In this document: in pieces, positions 37,109 through 46,402 of the stretch
How positions within the stretch are numbered: position 1 is the first letter of the stretch
Layout of the letters: every line of letters starts with the position of its first letter
The notes under the pieces: generated by a model
The model's database searches: none
Told to the model about the DNA's origin: nothing
The model's input: only the letters and a program-made list of their open reading frames with translations
Position numbers and translations under genes: made by a program
DNA from: Aureispira sp. CCB-E
GTDB taxonomy: Bacteria; Bacteroidota; Bacteroidia; Chitinophagales; Saprospiraceae
NCBI RefSeq assembly: GCF_031326345.1
Contig: NZ_CP133671.1
Coordinates: 7,165,501 to 7,229,500 of the forward strand
Length of the DNA: 64,000 bases
Direction: 5' to 3'

Positions 37109-37297
37109 ATGAAAAAAGTAAGTTTAGTTTTAACCGTTGTTTGTACTATATTCTTATTATCATCTTGTGGCAGTAGCCCATACAAAAAGCGCAAAGGTTG
37201 TAGAGGAAATGGAAGTTGGTATGGCAAACGCAATTTAGGTGCTGTTGACAAAATGCAACAAACGCCACAAAACAAGACACTTATGTCTAGACTGTAG
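37109..37297 (+). CDS. Small lipoprotein
   Basis: A 62-residue predicted lipoprotein. The ATG at 37109 gives MKKVSLVLTVVCTIFLLSSC, a textbook type II signal with lipid-modified Cys20; the ATG at 37070 would add 13 residues before it. The mature part is 43 residues, basic and Gly/Lys-rich (SSPYKKRKGCRGNGSWYGKRNLGA), with one more Cys. It is a single gene with its own perfect terminator. The function is unknown. KRKGCRGNGSWYGKRN is a pattern I associate with tiny Bacteroidota lipoproteins, but I cannot name a family. Confidence 0.65.
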   Translation: MKKVSLVLTVVCTIFLLSSCGSSPYKKRKGCRGNGSWYGKRNLGAVDKMQQTPQNKTLMSRL

Positions 37298-37375
37298 AAG
37301 AAACTGAATACGAAAAAATATAACCAAAGTATAATCTTAGAATCCCCGTCTATCCTAAATGGACTGTTGTAATTT

Positions 37376-37407
37376 AATCTAACTCCTCCCCGAGTTAGAT
37401 TTTTTTT
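37376..37407 (+). terminator. Intrinsic terminator
   Basis: AATCTAACTC (37376-37385) pairs perfectly with GAGTTAGATT (37392-37401), with a T-run to 37407. It ends the small lipoprotein transcript. Confidence 0.9.
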
Positions 37408-37480
37408 ATTTATAGCTATTTATTATTCTAGCACATTTTTTTTTGATATTTTAGATTATCATTACTTCATGAGAAAATCA

Positions 37481-37640
37481 CATCCATTTGATTATCAAGA
37501 AAATGCATTCCATTACTTATATCATTAAAAAATTGATAATCAAACGGATGCAAAAGTACTTTTTTGTTTTTTTGCAAAAAATGAAAAACTAGGCTTGCAT
37601 TTTCATGACCGTGGCGAGCTACCACAAAGTAGCAACACAG
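37481..37640. repeat. Mosaic intergenic element H/L
   Basis: CATCCATTTGATTATCAA (37481-37498) is inverted as TTGATAATCAAACGGATG (37533-37550) with one mismatch; its GTTTGATTATCA core is the stem of elements B and F. About 40 bp later come CATGACCGTGGCGAGCTACC and ACAAAGTAGCAACACAG, which resemble modules a and b. Confidence 0.65.
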
Positions 37641-37800
37641 TTCTAAGTATTAATTGTAATCGTTTGTTAAAAACAAATCCAATTCACGTGCACTAGCAAC
37701 CTACTGAGAACCCAATAGAATGTTCTAGTTGATACAGTCCTTTGAGTAATAAAGAATAATTGGCGGGCTAGCATGTAGTATATATCGAAAAACTATTGTT

Positions 37801-40374
37801 ATGAAATTTATTTTGTTGATTCCCTTTTTGTTTTTTTTCTCTCAACTTGTCTCAGCACAAGTTTTCGATTCCTTAGAACTAAAAACAGCTTTAGATAGAA
37901 AATACGTTTTCACTTCTTTACGGTTAGCCTTGGAAAAACCCAATGAAGTTTACAAACTCAAATTGAGAGGTATCAATGAACGACTACAGGATATTGACCA
38001 AGAAATTTTACTGCTTCAAGACAGTATCAACACCTTGCGTAGTAGTAGTCGTAGAGTAATGGGACGAGAAAAGATTATTGCACGGTGGGAACAAAAAATA
38101 AAAACCATAAAAAAGAGTAAAGTTTACTACAACTTAGATAGCCTAATGAAACTACCTAAGCTTATCCATTTAGACTTAGCTTACAATGATTTAGAAACAT
38201 TGCCCGATGTTTTTGATAGAATTCCCAATCTTCGAAAACTTCATTTAAACAACAATCAACTCACTAACTTGCCTCCTAGTATTAGTTCTTTGCGCTATTT
38301 AGAGGAGTGTTATCTTCAAAAAAACCAACTAAAGGCATTACCCAAAGACATGAATCAATTGGTCGCCTTAAAAACATTTATTGCTAATAATAATGCTATT
38401 GCCAACCTTCCCACGAACATTGGAGACTGGAAAGATTTAGAAATTTTTAGAGCTGATAGTAATAAAATTCAGGTATTGCCCAATAGTTTTGATCAACTAA
38501 AAGCACTTCGATTAATCATGTTGAGTGATAATCAATTAACAGAAATCACGGATGGCATCTGTCAATTTTCTAGTTTACAGGAGTTGTACCTAGACAATAA
38601 CTCCATTGCTGTTTTACCTAAAGATATTGGATTGTTAACTGAATTAAGAGTCTGTCATTTAGCAGGTAATAAATTTTCGGCACTTCCAACAAGTATTGGC
38701 TTAAATCAAAATCTTAGAACTCTCAATTTAGCCTCTAATAACTTAACGGTTGTACCTAAAGAAATCATCCAATTAGTTAATTTACAACACTTGCACCTTG
38801 AAAAAAATGTCATAAAGACACTCCCCAAGAGTATTGGTTTGCTAAATCAACTAGAAGCACTTCATTTAGAAGACAACAACTTGAGCAACATTCCCGAATC
38901 AATTGGCTTGCTGACAAAATTAGAGCTATTAAACTTGGACAACAATAAACTAACAGCAGTTCCCAATAGTATGCGTGCCTTAACAAAATTGCAAGTTTGC
39001 TATCTGCAAAATAATCAATTCAAAGAGTTTCCGACAGCTCTTTCCGATTTAAAAAATCTAGAAGTTTTGTTTATCCATGAGAATCAATTAACAAGTATTC
39101 CTGATTCCTGCGTTTCTGGTTTGTCTAATTTACAGACATTGTCTGCCAACAACAATAGGATTGCAGAATTACCAGACTCTTTAGGCAAACTCAAAAGCTT
39201 AAAACGCCTCTTTTTATCCCACAATAAAATTTCAGAATTACCAACAAGTATTGGACAGTTAAAGAGTCTAATTATACTTAGTTTAGATCATAATTTATTG
39301 ACAGAAATTCCCAATGAACTTGGTGAACTGGAAAACATCACTTATCTCTTTTTAAAAGACAATCAGTTGGCTACCTTACCACCTTGTTTTTATAAAGAAA
39401 AAAATGTCCGCCATCCTTTATTTTCATTAAGACAATTGGAACTTACCCGAAATCCAATTGGCAACAAAAAACGCAATCGCATGAAATTAAGGAGGTTGGG
39501 ACCTGATTATGCGACCATTTATATTTCAGAAGCAGATCGTGCATTAAGAGCTGCTTCCGAAGCTAAACGCGCAGAAGAACAAGCCAAACGTGCCGCAATT
39601 AAAGCCAAAGAGGCAGAAGCCAAAGCTAAAGATGCTGCTGTTGCTGCCGCTGAAGCACAAGCTAGAGCAAAAGAAGCAGAAGCCAAAGCAAAGGAGGCTG
39701 CGGCTGTTGCCAAAGAAGCCGAAGCAGACGCCAAAGAAGCAGAAGCCCGTGCTAAAGAAGCTGCCGAAAAAGCAAAGGCTGCAACAGGAACACCTGAAGC
39801 CAAACAGGCAGAAGCTAAAGCCAAAGAAGCCGAAGCCCGCGCCAAAGAGGCAGAGGCTCGTGCAAAAGAAACCGCTGCTGCGGCAGCTGAGGCAGAAGCA
39901 TTTGCAAAAGCCAAAGTGGCAGACGCTTTATCTAAAAAATTGGCTGCCGAAGCCCGTGCTAAAGAGGCAGAACGCTTGGCAAGAGAAGCCAAAGAAAAAG
40001 CAGAAGAAGCTGCTCGCTTGGCTAAAGAGGCAAAAGATAGGGCAAAAGGCAAACGCCCTAAAAAAGGCACAGAAGAGCCCAAACCTGAACCTATCGATCC
40101 TGAAGAGGATGCCTTGGCAAAAGCAGAAGCGGAAGCACGAGCTAGGGCTAGAGCAGAAGCAAAGATAAAAGCAGCCGAGCTAAGAATTCAGATTGCAGAA
40201 TTGCGGATCGTTGTCGCAGAGAAACGTATTGCCAAGGCTAAAAGTGTCAGCAATAAGGCGGAAATCAAAGCGAATGAAATTGCTCCCCCTTCTACAGAAG
40301 AAGATACTCCTGAAAGTGCACCAGAAAGAAAAAAGAAAACAGATAGCAAACCTAAAAAAGAACAAACTAAATAG
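37801..40374 (+). CDS. Secreted leucine-rich repeat protein with Ala/Lys/Glu coiled-coil tail
   Basis: An 857-residue exported protein. A signal peptide (MKFILLIPFLFFFSQLVSAQ) is followed by a helical N-cap (about 20-115). About nineteen 23-residue leucine-rich repeats (about 119-560, pattern LxxLxLxxNxLxxLPxxI) come next, for example LRKLHLNNNQLTNLPPSI. From residue 578 the protein turns into a long repetitive KEAEAKA/RAKEAEA helix (to about 740), as in TolA-like rods. A short linker, a second coiled coil (about 765-820) and a charged Ser/Lys/Glu tail follow. There is no T9SS tail and no lipobox. A rod that spans the periplasm with an LRR head is plausible. The repetitive DNA leaves other frames open by composition only. 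Confidence 0.85.
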   Translation: MKFILLIPFLFFFSQLVSAQVFDSLELKTALDRKYVFTSLRLALEKPNEVYKLKLRGINERLQDIDQEILLLQDSINTLRSSSRRVMGREKIIARWEQKIKTIKKSKVYYNLDSLMKLPKLIHLDLAYNDLETLPDVFDRIPNLRKLHLNNNQLTNLPPSISSLRYLEECYLQKNQLKALPKDMNQLVALKTFIANNNAIANLPTNIGDWKDLEIFRADSNKIQVLPNSFDQLKALRLIMLSDNQLTEITDGICQFSSLQELYLDNNSIAVLPKDIGLLTELRVCHLAGNKFSALPTSIGLNQNLRTLNLASNNLTVVPKEIIQLVNLQHLHLEKNVIKTLPKSIGLLNQLEALHLEDNNLSNIPESIGLLTKLELLNLDNNKLTAVPNSMRALTKLQVCYLQNNQFKEFPTALSDLKNLEVLFIHENQLTSIPDSCVSGLSNLQTLSANNNRIAELPDSLGKLKSLKRLFLSHNKISELPTSIGQLKSLIILSLDHNLLTEIPNELGELENITYLFLKDNQLATLPPCFYKEKNVRHPLFSLRQLELTRNPIGNKKRNRMKLRRLGPDYATIYISEADRALRAASEAKRAEEQAKRAAIKAKEAEAKAKDAAVAAAEAQARAKEAEAKAKEAAAVAKEAEADAKEAEARAKEAAEKAKAATGTPEAKQAEAKAKEAEARAKEAEARAKETAAAAAEAEAFAKAKVADALSKKLAAEARAKEAERLAREAKEKAEEAARLAKEAKDRAKGKRPKKGTEEPKPEPIDPEEDALAKAEAEARARARAEAKIKAAELRIQIAELRIVVAEKRIAKAKSVSNKAEIKANEIAPPSTEEDTPESAPERKKKTDSKPKKEQTK

Positions 40375-40396
40375 GTTCACCATACATTTACTAGCT

Positions 40397-40434
40397 AAAA
40401 TGGACATTCCCAATACTGGAAATGTCCATTTTTT
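40397..40434. terminator. Terminator between convergent genes
   Basis: AAAATGGACATT...CC (40397-40410) pairs with GGAAATGTCCATTTT (from 40418) with one bulge, followed by TTTT. It serves the LRR gene on + and probably the small membrane protein gene on -. Confidence 0.75.
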
Positions 40435-40456
40435 AATAGTCCTTTTGACATATGAA

Positions 40457-40885
40457 TCACAAATCCCAAAAAGAACGCGGTCGATTATAATAAGAGTATA
40501 GATTTAAAAGAGACCGACCAAAATATTGAAACGCTAACAGCGCTACGATCAAACTCAATCCTAAACCTAACAACTGTAACCCCTTAAGTACATAGGGCAA
40601 AAATAAACCAAAGGTTGCGATAGCAATTGTAGCTGCCACCCCTAATACAATACTGGCGATTAAAATTACTTGTTTTATTTTTTTCAAATACAACCCTCTA
40701 TACCAATCTTGATGCTTTTGAACAACGTACACTGCATGAAATATCTGCCAAATTGAAATTAAAAAAGCAAATACTCCTAAATGTTGAATTGTTTGTGCAG
40801 GAGTCGATGTTATTTGAAGCAATAAAATACTGATTAAAAGTACTTGAATACTACAATCTATCGCCAATCGAATTTTTGTTCTCAT
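40457..40885 (-). CDS. Uncharacterised four-helix membrane protein
   Basis: A 142-residue protein with four predicted membrane helices (about 9-26, 35-52, 70-93, 98-120), a basic loop (QKHQDWYRGLYLKKIKQ) and a C-terminal YYNRPRSFWDL. No domain recognised. It starts 30 bp after the MFS transporter gene on the same strand, so they are likely co-transcribed and may cooperate, but nothing in the sequence defines its role. Confidence 0.65.
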   Translation of the reverse strand: MRTKIRLAIDCSIQVLLISILLLQITSTPAQTIQHLGVFAFLISIWQIFHAVYVVQKHQDWYRGLYLKKIKQVILIASIVLGVAATIAIATFGLFLPYVLKGLQLLGLGLSLIVALLAFQYFGRSLLNLYSYYNRPRSFWDL

Positions 40886-40914
40886 CTTTATCTTTATTTT
40901 CTAATATAACCCCA

Positions 40915-42171
40915 TTAGGCTTCATTAGGTTCTTTATTTAATGCAATTTTAGTATAAAAGAACATCAAAATTAATAGGCATACAAAGATAAAAATACTTA
41001 GGATTAAAAAAGCATAAATTACATTTCCTGATTGGTGGAAAAAGGCTAAACTAAAGAGCGTTAGAAAAATAATTCTAGCCATTACATTAGTTAAGAAAAA
41101 GATACTATTGGCACGCCCCATTACTTGGTTGGGTAAGACTTGAAAAAGATAGGAAACTCGAATTACTCGAATCCCCGCATTGGTAATTCCCAACAACAAA
41201 GATACCGCATAAAATACCCATACTTCTGCACTAGAAATAAGCCCAATCAACTCCAATACAGTTACCGCCATCATAATTATAATAGCTTTCACAAAGGTAG
41301 TTCCTCCAAATATTTTGTGAATCGCCAAGCCAGCTATAATTGCCCCTGTGGCATAAAAAACTTCTGAAATAGCAAACACTTGCGATGGTGCTTCTAAATG
41401 TTGTGCAACATACAAGGGTGCCAAATTAAAGACATGCAATAACACAACCACAAATACAGCATGCGTTACAACTCCAAAAAGAAAAATATATGGACGATCT
41501 TTTAGGTGTTGATACCCTACTTTTAGACGCTCACCCACACTTCCGACTTCTTCTTTTCGCTCAGCGATAGGAACAAATCGAATAATATAGATGATAAATA
41601 AAGCCACAAAATAAGTACAGGCATCTAATGCAAATATTTGTGCTAAACTCCAAGGTTCTATTTTCAAAACCAAAAAACTAGTTGTTATTCCTCCTCCCAA
41701 CAACAACGCAGCACCTGCACCCGCCAATGCTGAGGCTAACTGACTCTGTACTTCTATATAGGAGGCTATTTTATTATAATTCTCTTTCTCTGTAATCTCT
41801 TGCATAAATGCGTAAAAACAGGGATAATGCAAATTATAATTCCAAAAAGTAAGGGCAAATACAGCTGCCGCCCAATAATTGGTATCCCCTAAATTCATTC
41901 CCTCCAAATAAGCAATACTCCCTATAGCAAGTCCATTAAAAATATTTAAGGCTAGAAATATGTTCTTGCGATTATATTTGTCAATGAGTGTCCCCCCATA
42001 AAGCGACCAAAATAAACTCACACAGGTTATAACTGCATAAGCTATGTTAAACCAATTGGATTGATTCGTTCTAGCAAAATAAGCAGGAATAGAAATCATA
42101 CTAATTCCTTGCGCTATTCCAGAAATAAAATTAGCTATTAATAATAGCCGTATTGCTCCTATATTTTTCAT
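40915..42171 (-). CDS. MFS transporter
   Basis: A 418-residue inner-membrane protein of the major facilitator superfamily with about 12 hydrophobic helices. The loop 2-3 motif A is present as GGTLIDKYNRKN (59-70). A central cytoplasmic loop (FVPIAERKEEVGSVGERLKVGYQHLKD) divides the two six-helix bundles. The general form matches the enterobactin-exporter-like/MFS_3 drug or metabolite efflux group, but the substrate is unknown. Its start codon lies 120 bp from mosaic element D. It probably forms an operon with the small membrane protein gene downstream. Confidence 0.88.
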   Translation of the reverse strand: MKNIGAIRLLLIANFISGIAQGISMISIPAYFARTNQSNWFNIAYAVITCVSLFWSLYGGTLIDKYNRKNIFLALNIFNGLAIGSIAYLEGMNLGDTNYWAAAVFALTFWNYNLHYPCFYAFMQEITEKENYNKIASYIEVQSQLASALAGAGAALLLGGGITTSFLVLKIEPWSLAQIFALDACTYFVALFIIYIIRFVPIAERKEEVGSVGERLKVGYQHLKDRPYIFLFGVVTHAVFVVVLLHVFNLAPLYVAQHLEAPSQVFAISEVFYATGAIIAGLAIHKIFGGTTFVKAIIIMMAVTVLELIGLISSAEVWVFYAVSLLLGITNAGIRVIRVSYLFQVLPNQVMGRANSIFFLTNVMARIIFLTLFSLAFFHQSGNVIYAFLILSIFIFVCLLILMFFYTKIALNKEPNEA

Positions 42172-42293
42172 TAAACGGGCATTTTCTTAATTCAACGGTT
42201 CACCAAAAGACTCCATCAAACTAATAACCAACAGGTTATATTTTTATTGTATTTTATGCTATTTAGAAATAATAGTAACTTCTTGAGTGCTTT

Positions 42294-42416
42294 GTTACTC
42301 CCTATAATCGTGAGAGCGCTATCGCTTAGTTATTTTTTTTCACAAAAAAAGATGAAAAAACTTATTCATATTACTTTTTCAACGACCAGGCAGTAGCAGC
42401 ATAGCTAACTAGTAAC
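42294..42416. repeat. Mosaic intergenic element D (123 bp)
   Basis: GTTACT (42294-42299) inverted as AGTAAC (42411-42416). It contains module a (GCTTTGTTACTCCCTATAATC, from 42289), a poly-T/poly-A stretch, CTTTTTCAACGACC, and the 18-mer with two changes (TAGCAGCATAGCTAACTA, 42394-42411). Confidence 0.7.
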
Positions 42417-42588
42417 ATACTTAAATTTAAAGGTGGTATTAAGTAATTGTGCAGAAACCCTCAAACTAAAAAGAACTATTTTTATGGTACAAGTTCTTTG
42501 GGACACTTACTTAATAGGGACGAGTGGGGCACTACTTATAAATTTATCTCTTTAGAAGTTTTGTATTAAGGAACAAAAAAAGACAATT

Positions 42589-42621
42589 TTTGTTATAAGA
42601 TATACTCTTACTCTATTTTTG
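42589..42621 (+). promoter_or_regulatory. Bacteroidota-type promoter, near-perfect
   Basis: TTTG (42589-42592), 21 nt, then TATTTTTG (42614-42621), an exact match to TTTG-N19-21-TAnnTTTG. It lies 25 nt before the ATG of the LRR-BRCT gene. Confidence 0.7.
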
Positions 42622-42646
42622 TTGATTTAAATTTTCATTCTGCCAA

Positions 42647-43885
42647 ATGCTATATACTTCTGATGAAATATCTAAAATTCATATGTTGGCGCAGCACGCT
42701 GACTTGAATAATGTTTTATTAGCATTTGAGTTGATCAACGGTAGAGGAATGACCAATGAATTGGTGGACGACATTTATTGGATTTATAATCGACTCATCT
42801 GGGCAGATGAAAATCAGTTGGCAAAAAAAGTAATTCGTTTATTCAAAACATACTGGACAAAACAATTCTCTGATTTTCCAGAATTCAACGAACATGTTTT
42901 GTATTTAGACGCTCCAATCGAAGCTCATGCCACTTTACTCAACTTAGACTTCCAGCTACTATGTCAACGCATTTATGTACAGTTTCCTACCCCAAATCAA
43001 GATTTTATCATACGTTTTTTATTTAAGTATGGTTCCCCTGATATCCAAAAAGAAATGTTGCCCTTACTCAAAAGCAGGGAACATACAGGGCGTTTTCTAC
43101 TTAACTTGGGAGGGCTCAACTTAAAGAGTATTCCTGAGATCATACTACAAGAAAAACAAGTGCAGATTTTAAAAATTTGGGGAAACGACTTAAAAACCTT
43201 GCCCGATTTTTGGGACCATTTTCGATTTTTAGAAGTATTAAATATTGCGGAAAATAATTTAGCAGAGCTTCCTCCTAGTTTTACTACTTTGCAGCGACTT
43301 CAACGCTTGTATGCCCAAAACAACCAATTTAATGTTTCTCCATTATTACAACAAATTAAACAATTGGGCAGACTAAATTATTTAACTATTACAAATCCTA
43401 AAGATACTTTAAGCAACTATACTTATGCCGAACATGAGCTATTGAAAGAGATAGAAGAATTGGTCAACCATGAAAAAATTCATGCTTCTCAAAAAGAACA
43501 AAATATTTTTTTAGCCTTGTGGATGAATAAAGATACTGCGTTGCAACAATTAAGTATCATAGATTTATTTGAAGCCTTGTCCAATCATAATAAGCTGATA
43601 CAACAACGTGCCAAAGAGAAAATTTTAAATTGGAAAGGAGCCGTTTTTAAAGGTCAAATCCCGTCCAATGCCTCTATTGCTATCTTGGGTTTTGTCTCTT
43701 TTGCAACCCGCAATCGGATTACAAAATTAGAAAGGCAAGGCATTAAATTTACAACCGAGCTAACCTCTAATACAACGCATATCGTCTTAGGAGACCAGCC
43801 AGAAGTCAGTCAACTACTCGAAGAGAAACCATTTGTCTTTATGACAGAATCCGATTTAGATCAAGATCTTATCTTAAGATATTAA
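42647..43885 (+). CDS. Cytoplasmic LRR protein with C-terminal BRCT domain
   Basis: A 412-residue protein without a signal peptide or membrane segment. The first 140 residues are helical and unrecognised. Residues about 150-255 are four or five leucine-rich repeats (LNLGGLNLKSIPEII; LKIWGNDLKTLPDFWD; LEVLNIAENNLAELPPSF; LQRLYAQNNQF). A helical spacer follows. The last 75 residues (SIAILGFVSFATRNRITKLERQGIKFTTELTSNTTHIVLGD) fit a BRCT domain: the glycine after the first strand, the Thr-Thr-His before the second core strand, and the phosphate-site Ser. BRCT domains normally sit on DNA ligase or repair and checkpoint proteins, so this LRR-BRCT pairing is unusual. A role in recognising proteins at DNA damage is only a guess. 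Confidence 0.75.
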   Translation: MLYTSDEISKIHMLAQHADLNNVLLAFELINGRGMTNELVDDIYWIYNRLIWADENQLAKKVIRLFKTYWTKQFSDFPEFNEHVLYLDAPIEAHATLLNLDFQLLCQRIYVQFPTPNQDFIIRFLFKYGSPDIQKEMLPLLKSREHTGRFLLNLGGLNLKSIPEIILQEKQVQILKIWGNDLKTLPDFWDHFRFLEVLNIAENNLAELPPSFTTLQRLQRLYAQNNQFNVSPLLQQIKQLGRLNYLTITNPKDTLSNYTYAEHELLKEIEELVNHEKIHASQKEQNIFLALWMNKDTALQQLSIIDLFEALSNHNKLIQQRAKEKILNWKGAVFKGQIPSNASIAILGFVSFATRNRITKLERQGIKFTTELTSNTTHIVLGDQPEVSQLLEEKPFVFMTESDLDQDLILRY

Positions 43886-43915
43886 ATCAAAGGACACTCC
43901 AAACAAGTGATAAAA

Positions 43916-43950
43916 AACAAGGGCAGTTTTCCAAAAAAACTGCCCTTGTT
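43916..43950 (-). terminator. Terminator between convergent genes
   Basis: AACAAGGGCAGTTTT (43916-43930) pairs perfectly over 15 bp with AAAACTGCCCTTGTT (43936-43950). On the minus strand it is followed by TTTTATC, so it mainly serves the barrel protein gene. Confidence 0.85.
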
Positions 43951-43973
43951 ATAGATGTTATGTCTATACGCAT

Positions 43974-44846
43974 CTAGAAAATAACCCCTATACGCAGTGC
44001 AATATTGTGCATGGCATTTCGAGGATTTCTATCTTGTCTATCAACAGGTAAGTTATTAACGTTATTCGCTGAAGAATAGGTTGTCTTTCCAGAAAATCCA
44101 CCTGTAACATCAATTAATCCTGAATGATAATAGATTCCCGCATACAAACGTAAACCTCCGTCTGCATTTGGAGTAAACTCTACTCCAGCACCTGCTCCTA
44201 CACTAATTTGTATTGGTGTGACATCTTTCCATACATTACGCTCTGTAATAGACTCTGTACTTTGAGGAACACCGTATTTGGTAGAATCATTATCGTCATA
44301 AAATCCTGCTGCACTTGCATCGGGAGAAAAGATTTTTGCTCCAGCAGTAACAGGAATCATTACCTTAATCAAAGGAATATGGAAAAAAGCACGCATGTAA
44401 CTTCCACCTAATTCATTGGTTCTTAATTTTAATCCAATTGGAATTTCGATGTAATTTACTCTATGATTGATTTTAGTAAACGCCTGCATATCTATTCCCG
44501 AAGAAGTACTGGGCTGTTCACCAACATAGTTTCTAAACGAGCTTTTGTTATCAAATTGAGAATTGGGTAATAGAATGCCACCATATTCATACAACAAAGA
44601 ACCACCATTGTTCAAACTAAAGTCAACTCCAAAAGTTAGAGCATAATTTCCAGTGGCATCAAAACCATATTCCATTTCTACCCCCAATGCTGTACCTCCA
44701 TTCACACCACTGCTCTTGATTTTTGAGTAATCACTATCTAGAAATGAAATAAAAGGGTCAACATGCACCCCAAATTTAATTCCTTGAGCTTGCGCATATA
44801 CTACTTGCGCTAAAAATATCGTTAGAAAGGCAATTTTTTTTAACAT
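43974..44846 (-). CDS. Outer-membrane beta-barrel protein (PorT-like family)
   Basis: A 290-residue protein with a signal peptide (MLKKIAFLTIFLAQVVYAQAQ) followed by alternating polar/hydrophobic strands throughout (GIKFGVHVDPFISF, YALTFGVDFSLNNGG, NYIEIPIGLKLRT, IQISVGAGAGVEFT, LRLYAGIYYHSG). It ends in a terminal strand closing with aromatic Phe (NIALRIGVIF), the usual outer-membrane barrel signature recognised by BamA. It fits the outer membrane beta-barrel (PorT-like) group in general form. I cannot say it is PorT itself, a T9SS component, because of the length and the divergent loops. Confidence 0.75.
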   Translation of the reverse strand: MLKKIAFLTIFLAQVVYAQAQGIKFGVHVDPFISFLDSDYSKIKSSGVNGGTALGVEMEYGFDATGNYALTFGVDFSLNNGGSLLYEYGGILLPNSQFDNKSSFRNYVGEQPSTSSGIDMQAFTKINHRVNYIEIPIGLKLRTNELGGSYMRAFFHIPLIKVMIPVTAGAKIFSPDASAAGFYDDNDSTKYGVPQSTESITERNVWKDVTPIQISVGAGAGVEFTPNADGGLRLYAGIYYHSGLIDVTGGFSGKTTYSSANNVNNLPVDRQDRNPRNAMHNIALRIGVIF

Positions 44847-45217
44847 AGAATTTCTTTTATAGTAAAATTAAAAAAGTTAAATAGGAACAAATAACTTTGA
44901 AATAATTCCACTGGTTTTTTAATGAGATTGTATTTGTATGTTCACTTAGTTTAATATTGATTCACCGACCCATGTTGGTAAAACAAATCAATAATCATCT
45001 TGTTTTCAATCATTCATAGAAAACTAAACATCAGTTGTTATAAATCACAACTATTTCAAACTACATTTAACTAATAATCAACGACATAAAACAAAAGCAT
45101 CTTATTTTCGAAAAAACAACTAAAATTTATATTGATAACTCCACATCGTGGTATCACCAGTTAAATAGACTATTGCCTAGTTTATAAATTGTAGACATTT
45201 CAAGTTTTATCTATTCT
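44847..45217. other. Divergent intergenic region, 371 bp
   Basis: AT-rich region between the barrel gene and gldB. I see no hairpin, repeat copy or clear promoter. CCACATCGTGGTATCACC at about 45143 is faintly like module b, but too short to call. Confidence 0.35.
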
Positions 45218-46339
45218 ATGAATTCTAAAATATTAAGCAAAATCATAAACAATATGCAAACACCCAAAATAATTAACGCTTTTTTTTGGTTCCTTTTAGG
45301 AAGTGTCCTTTTAATTTCTTGTGAATCAACAATTGTAGAAACAAGATATATCCCTGAAACCAAAGGCATCAACGCCTCTGTTGAGCTGATTCGTTTTGAA
45401 CAAGCATTCTTTAATTTGGATACTGCAAATCTAGAAGTAGCATTGAAGGAACTAGAAGACAAATATCCTGAATTTACAGGTGGCTACTTAAGTTCTGTCT
45501 TGGGAGTAAGAGACTCTTCTACTGTTCGCAAACAGGTCTTAGGTTATCTCAGTTATCCAGATGCTCGATATACTTATGACACGGTTCAGCAAGTATTTGG
45601 CAAAATGCCCCAAATTCAAGAACAACTTAATCAATTAGCAACTTATTATCAATACTATTTTCCTGATAATGTGCCACTAACCAAGGCATTTACTTATTTG
45701 TCAGAATATCATGGTGATCGTTTGGCAATTGTTGAGGAAGGTTTTGTTGGACTTCCATTAGATATGGCTTTAGGAAAAGGTTATCCTCCGTATACCTTCC
45801 TAAAAATACCTGCTTATGATCAACGCACCTGTACCAAAGAACATTTAGTTCCCAAAGCGGCAGATGCTATTGCGCAAAACTTAGTGGCTCAAATAACAAA
45901 GCCCAAAGGCAACCATTTAATTGATTTGATGTTGTACAATGGCAAAGTAATGTATTTGACCGATTTGTTTTTACCAACTGTCGAAGATAGTTTATTATTT
46001 GGATTCTCTAGTCGCCAAATGAGTCATTGTAAAAGAGGAGAATACACCTTGTATGAGCATATTACAAGCGAAGAATTAATGTACTCTAGCGAAACAAAAA
46101 AAATCAACAAATATGTTACCAAAGGTCCATTTAAGCCTCAATTTGATCTTCCAGGTAACAGTGGTTCTTGGTTGGGCTATCGTATGATTTTATCCTATGA
46201 ACGCCAACTTAGAGGTCGGCTAAAAAGTGCAAAACCTAATTTATCTGCTAGAGAATTAGATCAAGAAATTATGCAAACCATTTTAAAAGAAAATGAGCCT
46301 CAAAAATTCTTGACCAATTACAAACCCCCAAAGGAATAA
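45218..46339 (+). CDS. gldB: Gliding motility lipoprotein GldB
   Basis: A 373-residue lipoprotein of the GldB family, one of the Gld proteins required for gliding motility and, in several species, for T9SS function. A lipobox LLGSVLLISC gives an acylated Cys. The conserved GldB core is present: YYQYYFPDNVPL, EGFVGLPLDMALGKGYPPYTFLKIP, DLMLYNGKVMYLTDLFLP, YEHITSEELMYSSETKKI, and NSGSWLGYRMILSYERQ. The ATG at 45218 is used here; the ATG at 45254 gives a more standard signal peptide (MQTPKIINAFFWFLLGSVL). In Flavobacterium gldB is followed by gldC, but here phosphatidylserine decarboxylase follows. This is the best evidence that the organism glides. Confidence 0.88.
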   Translation: MNSKILSKIINNMQTPKIINAFFWFLLGSVLLISCESTIVETRYIPETKGINASVELIRFEQAFFNLDTANLEVALKELEDKYPEFTGGYLSSVLGVRDSSTVRKQVLGYLSYPDARYTYDTVQQVFGKMPQIQEQLNQLATYYQYYFPDNVPLTKAFTYLSEYHGDRLAIVEEGFVGLPLDMALGKGYPPYTFLKIPAYDQRTCTKEHLVPKAADAIAQNLVAQITKPKGNHLIDLMLYNGKVMYLTDLFLPTVEDSLLFGFSSRQMSHCKRGEYTLYEHITSEELMYSSETKKINKYVTKGPFKPQFDLPGNSGSWLGYRMILSYERQLRGRLKSAKPNLSARELDQEIMQTILKENEPQKFLTNYKPPKE

Positions 46340-46402
46340 TTTTACTTTGCTGCTTGTCCTAAAAAATAAACTGTATATTTGCGCCTCTAATTGATTATCC
46401 AA

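Noticed and set aside
39519-40168. Long open frames on the other strand and in another + frame across the coiled-coil part of the LRR protein gene
   Set aside because: They arise from the repetitive GCx/AAx/GAx codons of the rod. Their translations are low-complexity Ala/Ser or Lys/Gln runs with no signal, motif or start context.
40915-42171. Siderophore exporter assignment for the MFS protein
   Set aside because: The general MFS_3-like form is visible, but no siderophore biosynthesis gene or iron regulator is nearby, so the substrate was left open.
43974-44846. Naming the beta-barrel protein PorT
   Set aside because: PorT-like barrels are a broad family. The loops and length do not identify the T9SS component itself, and no por genes are adjacent.
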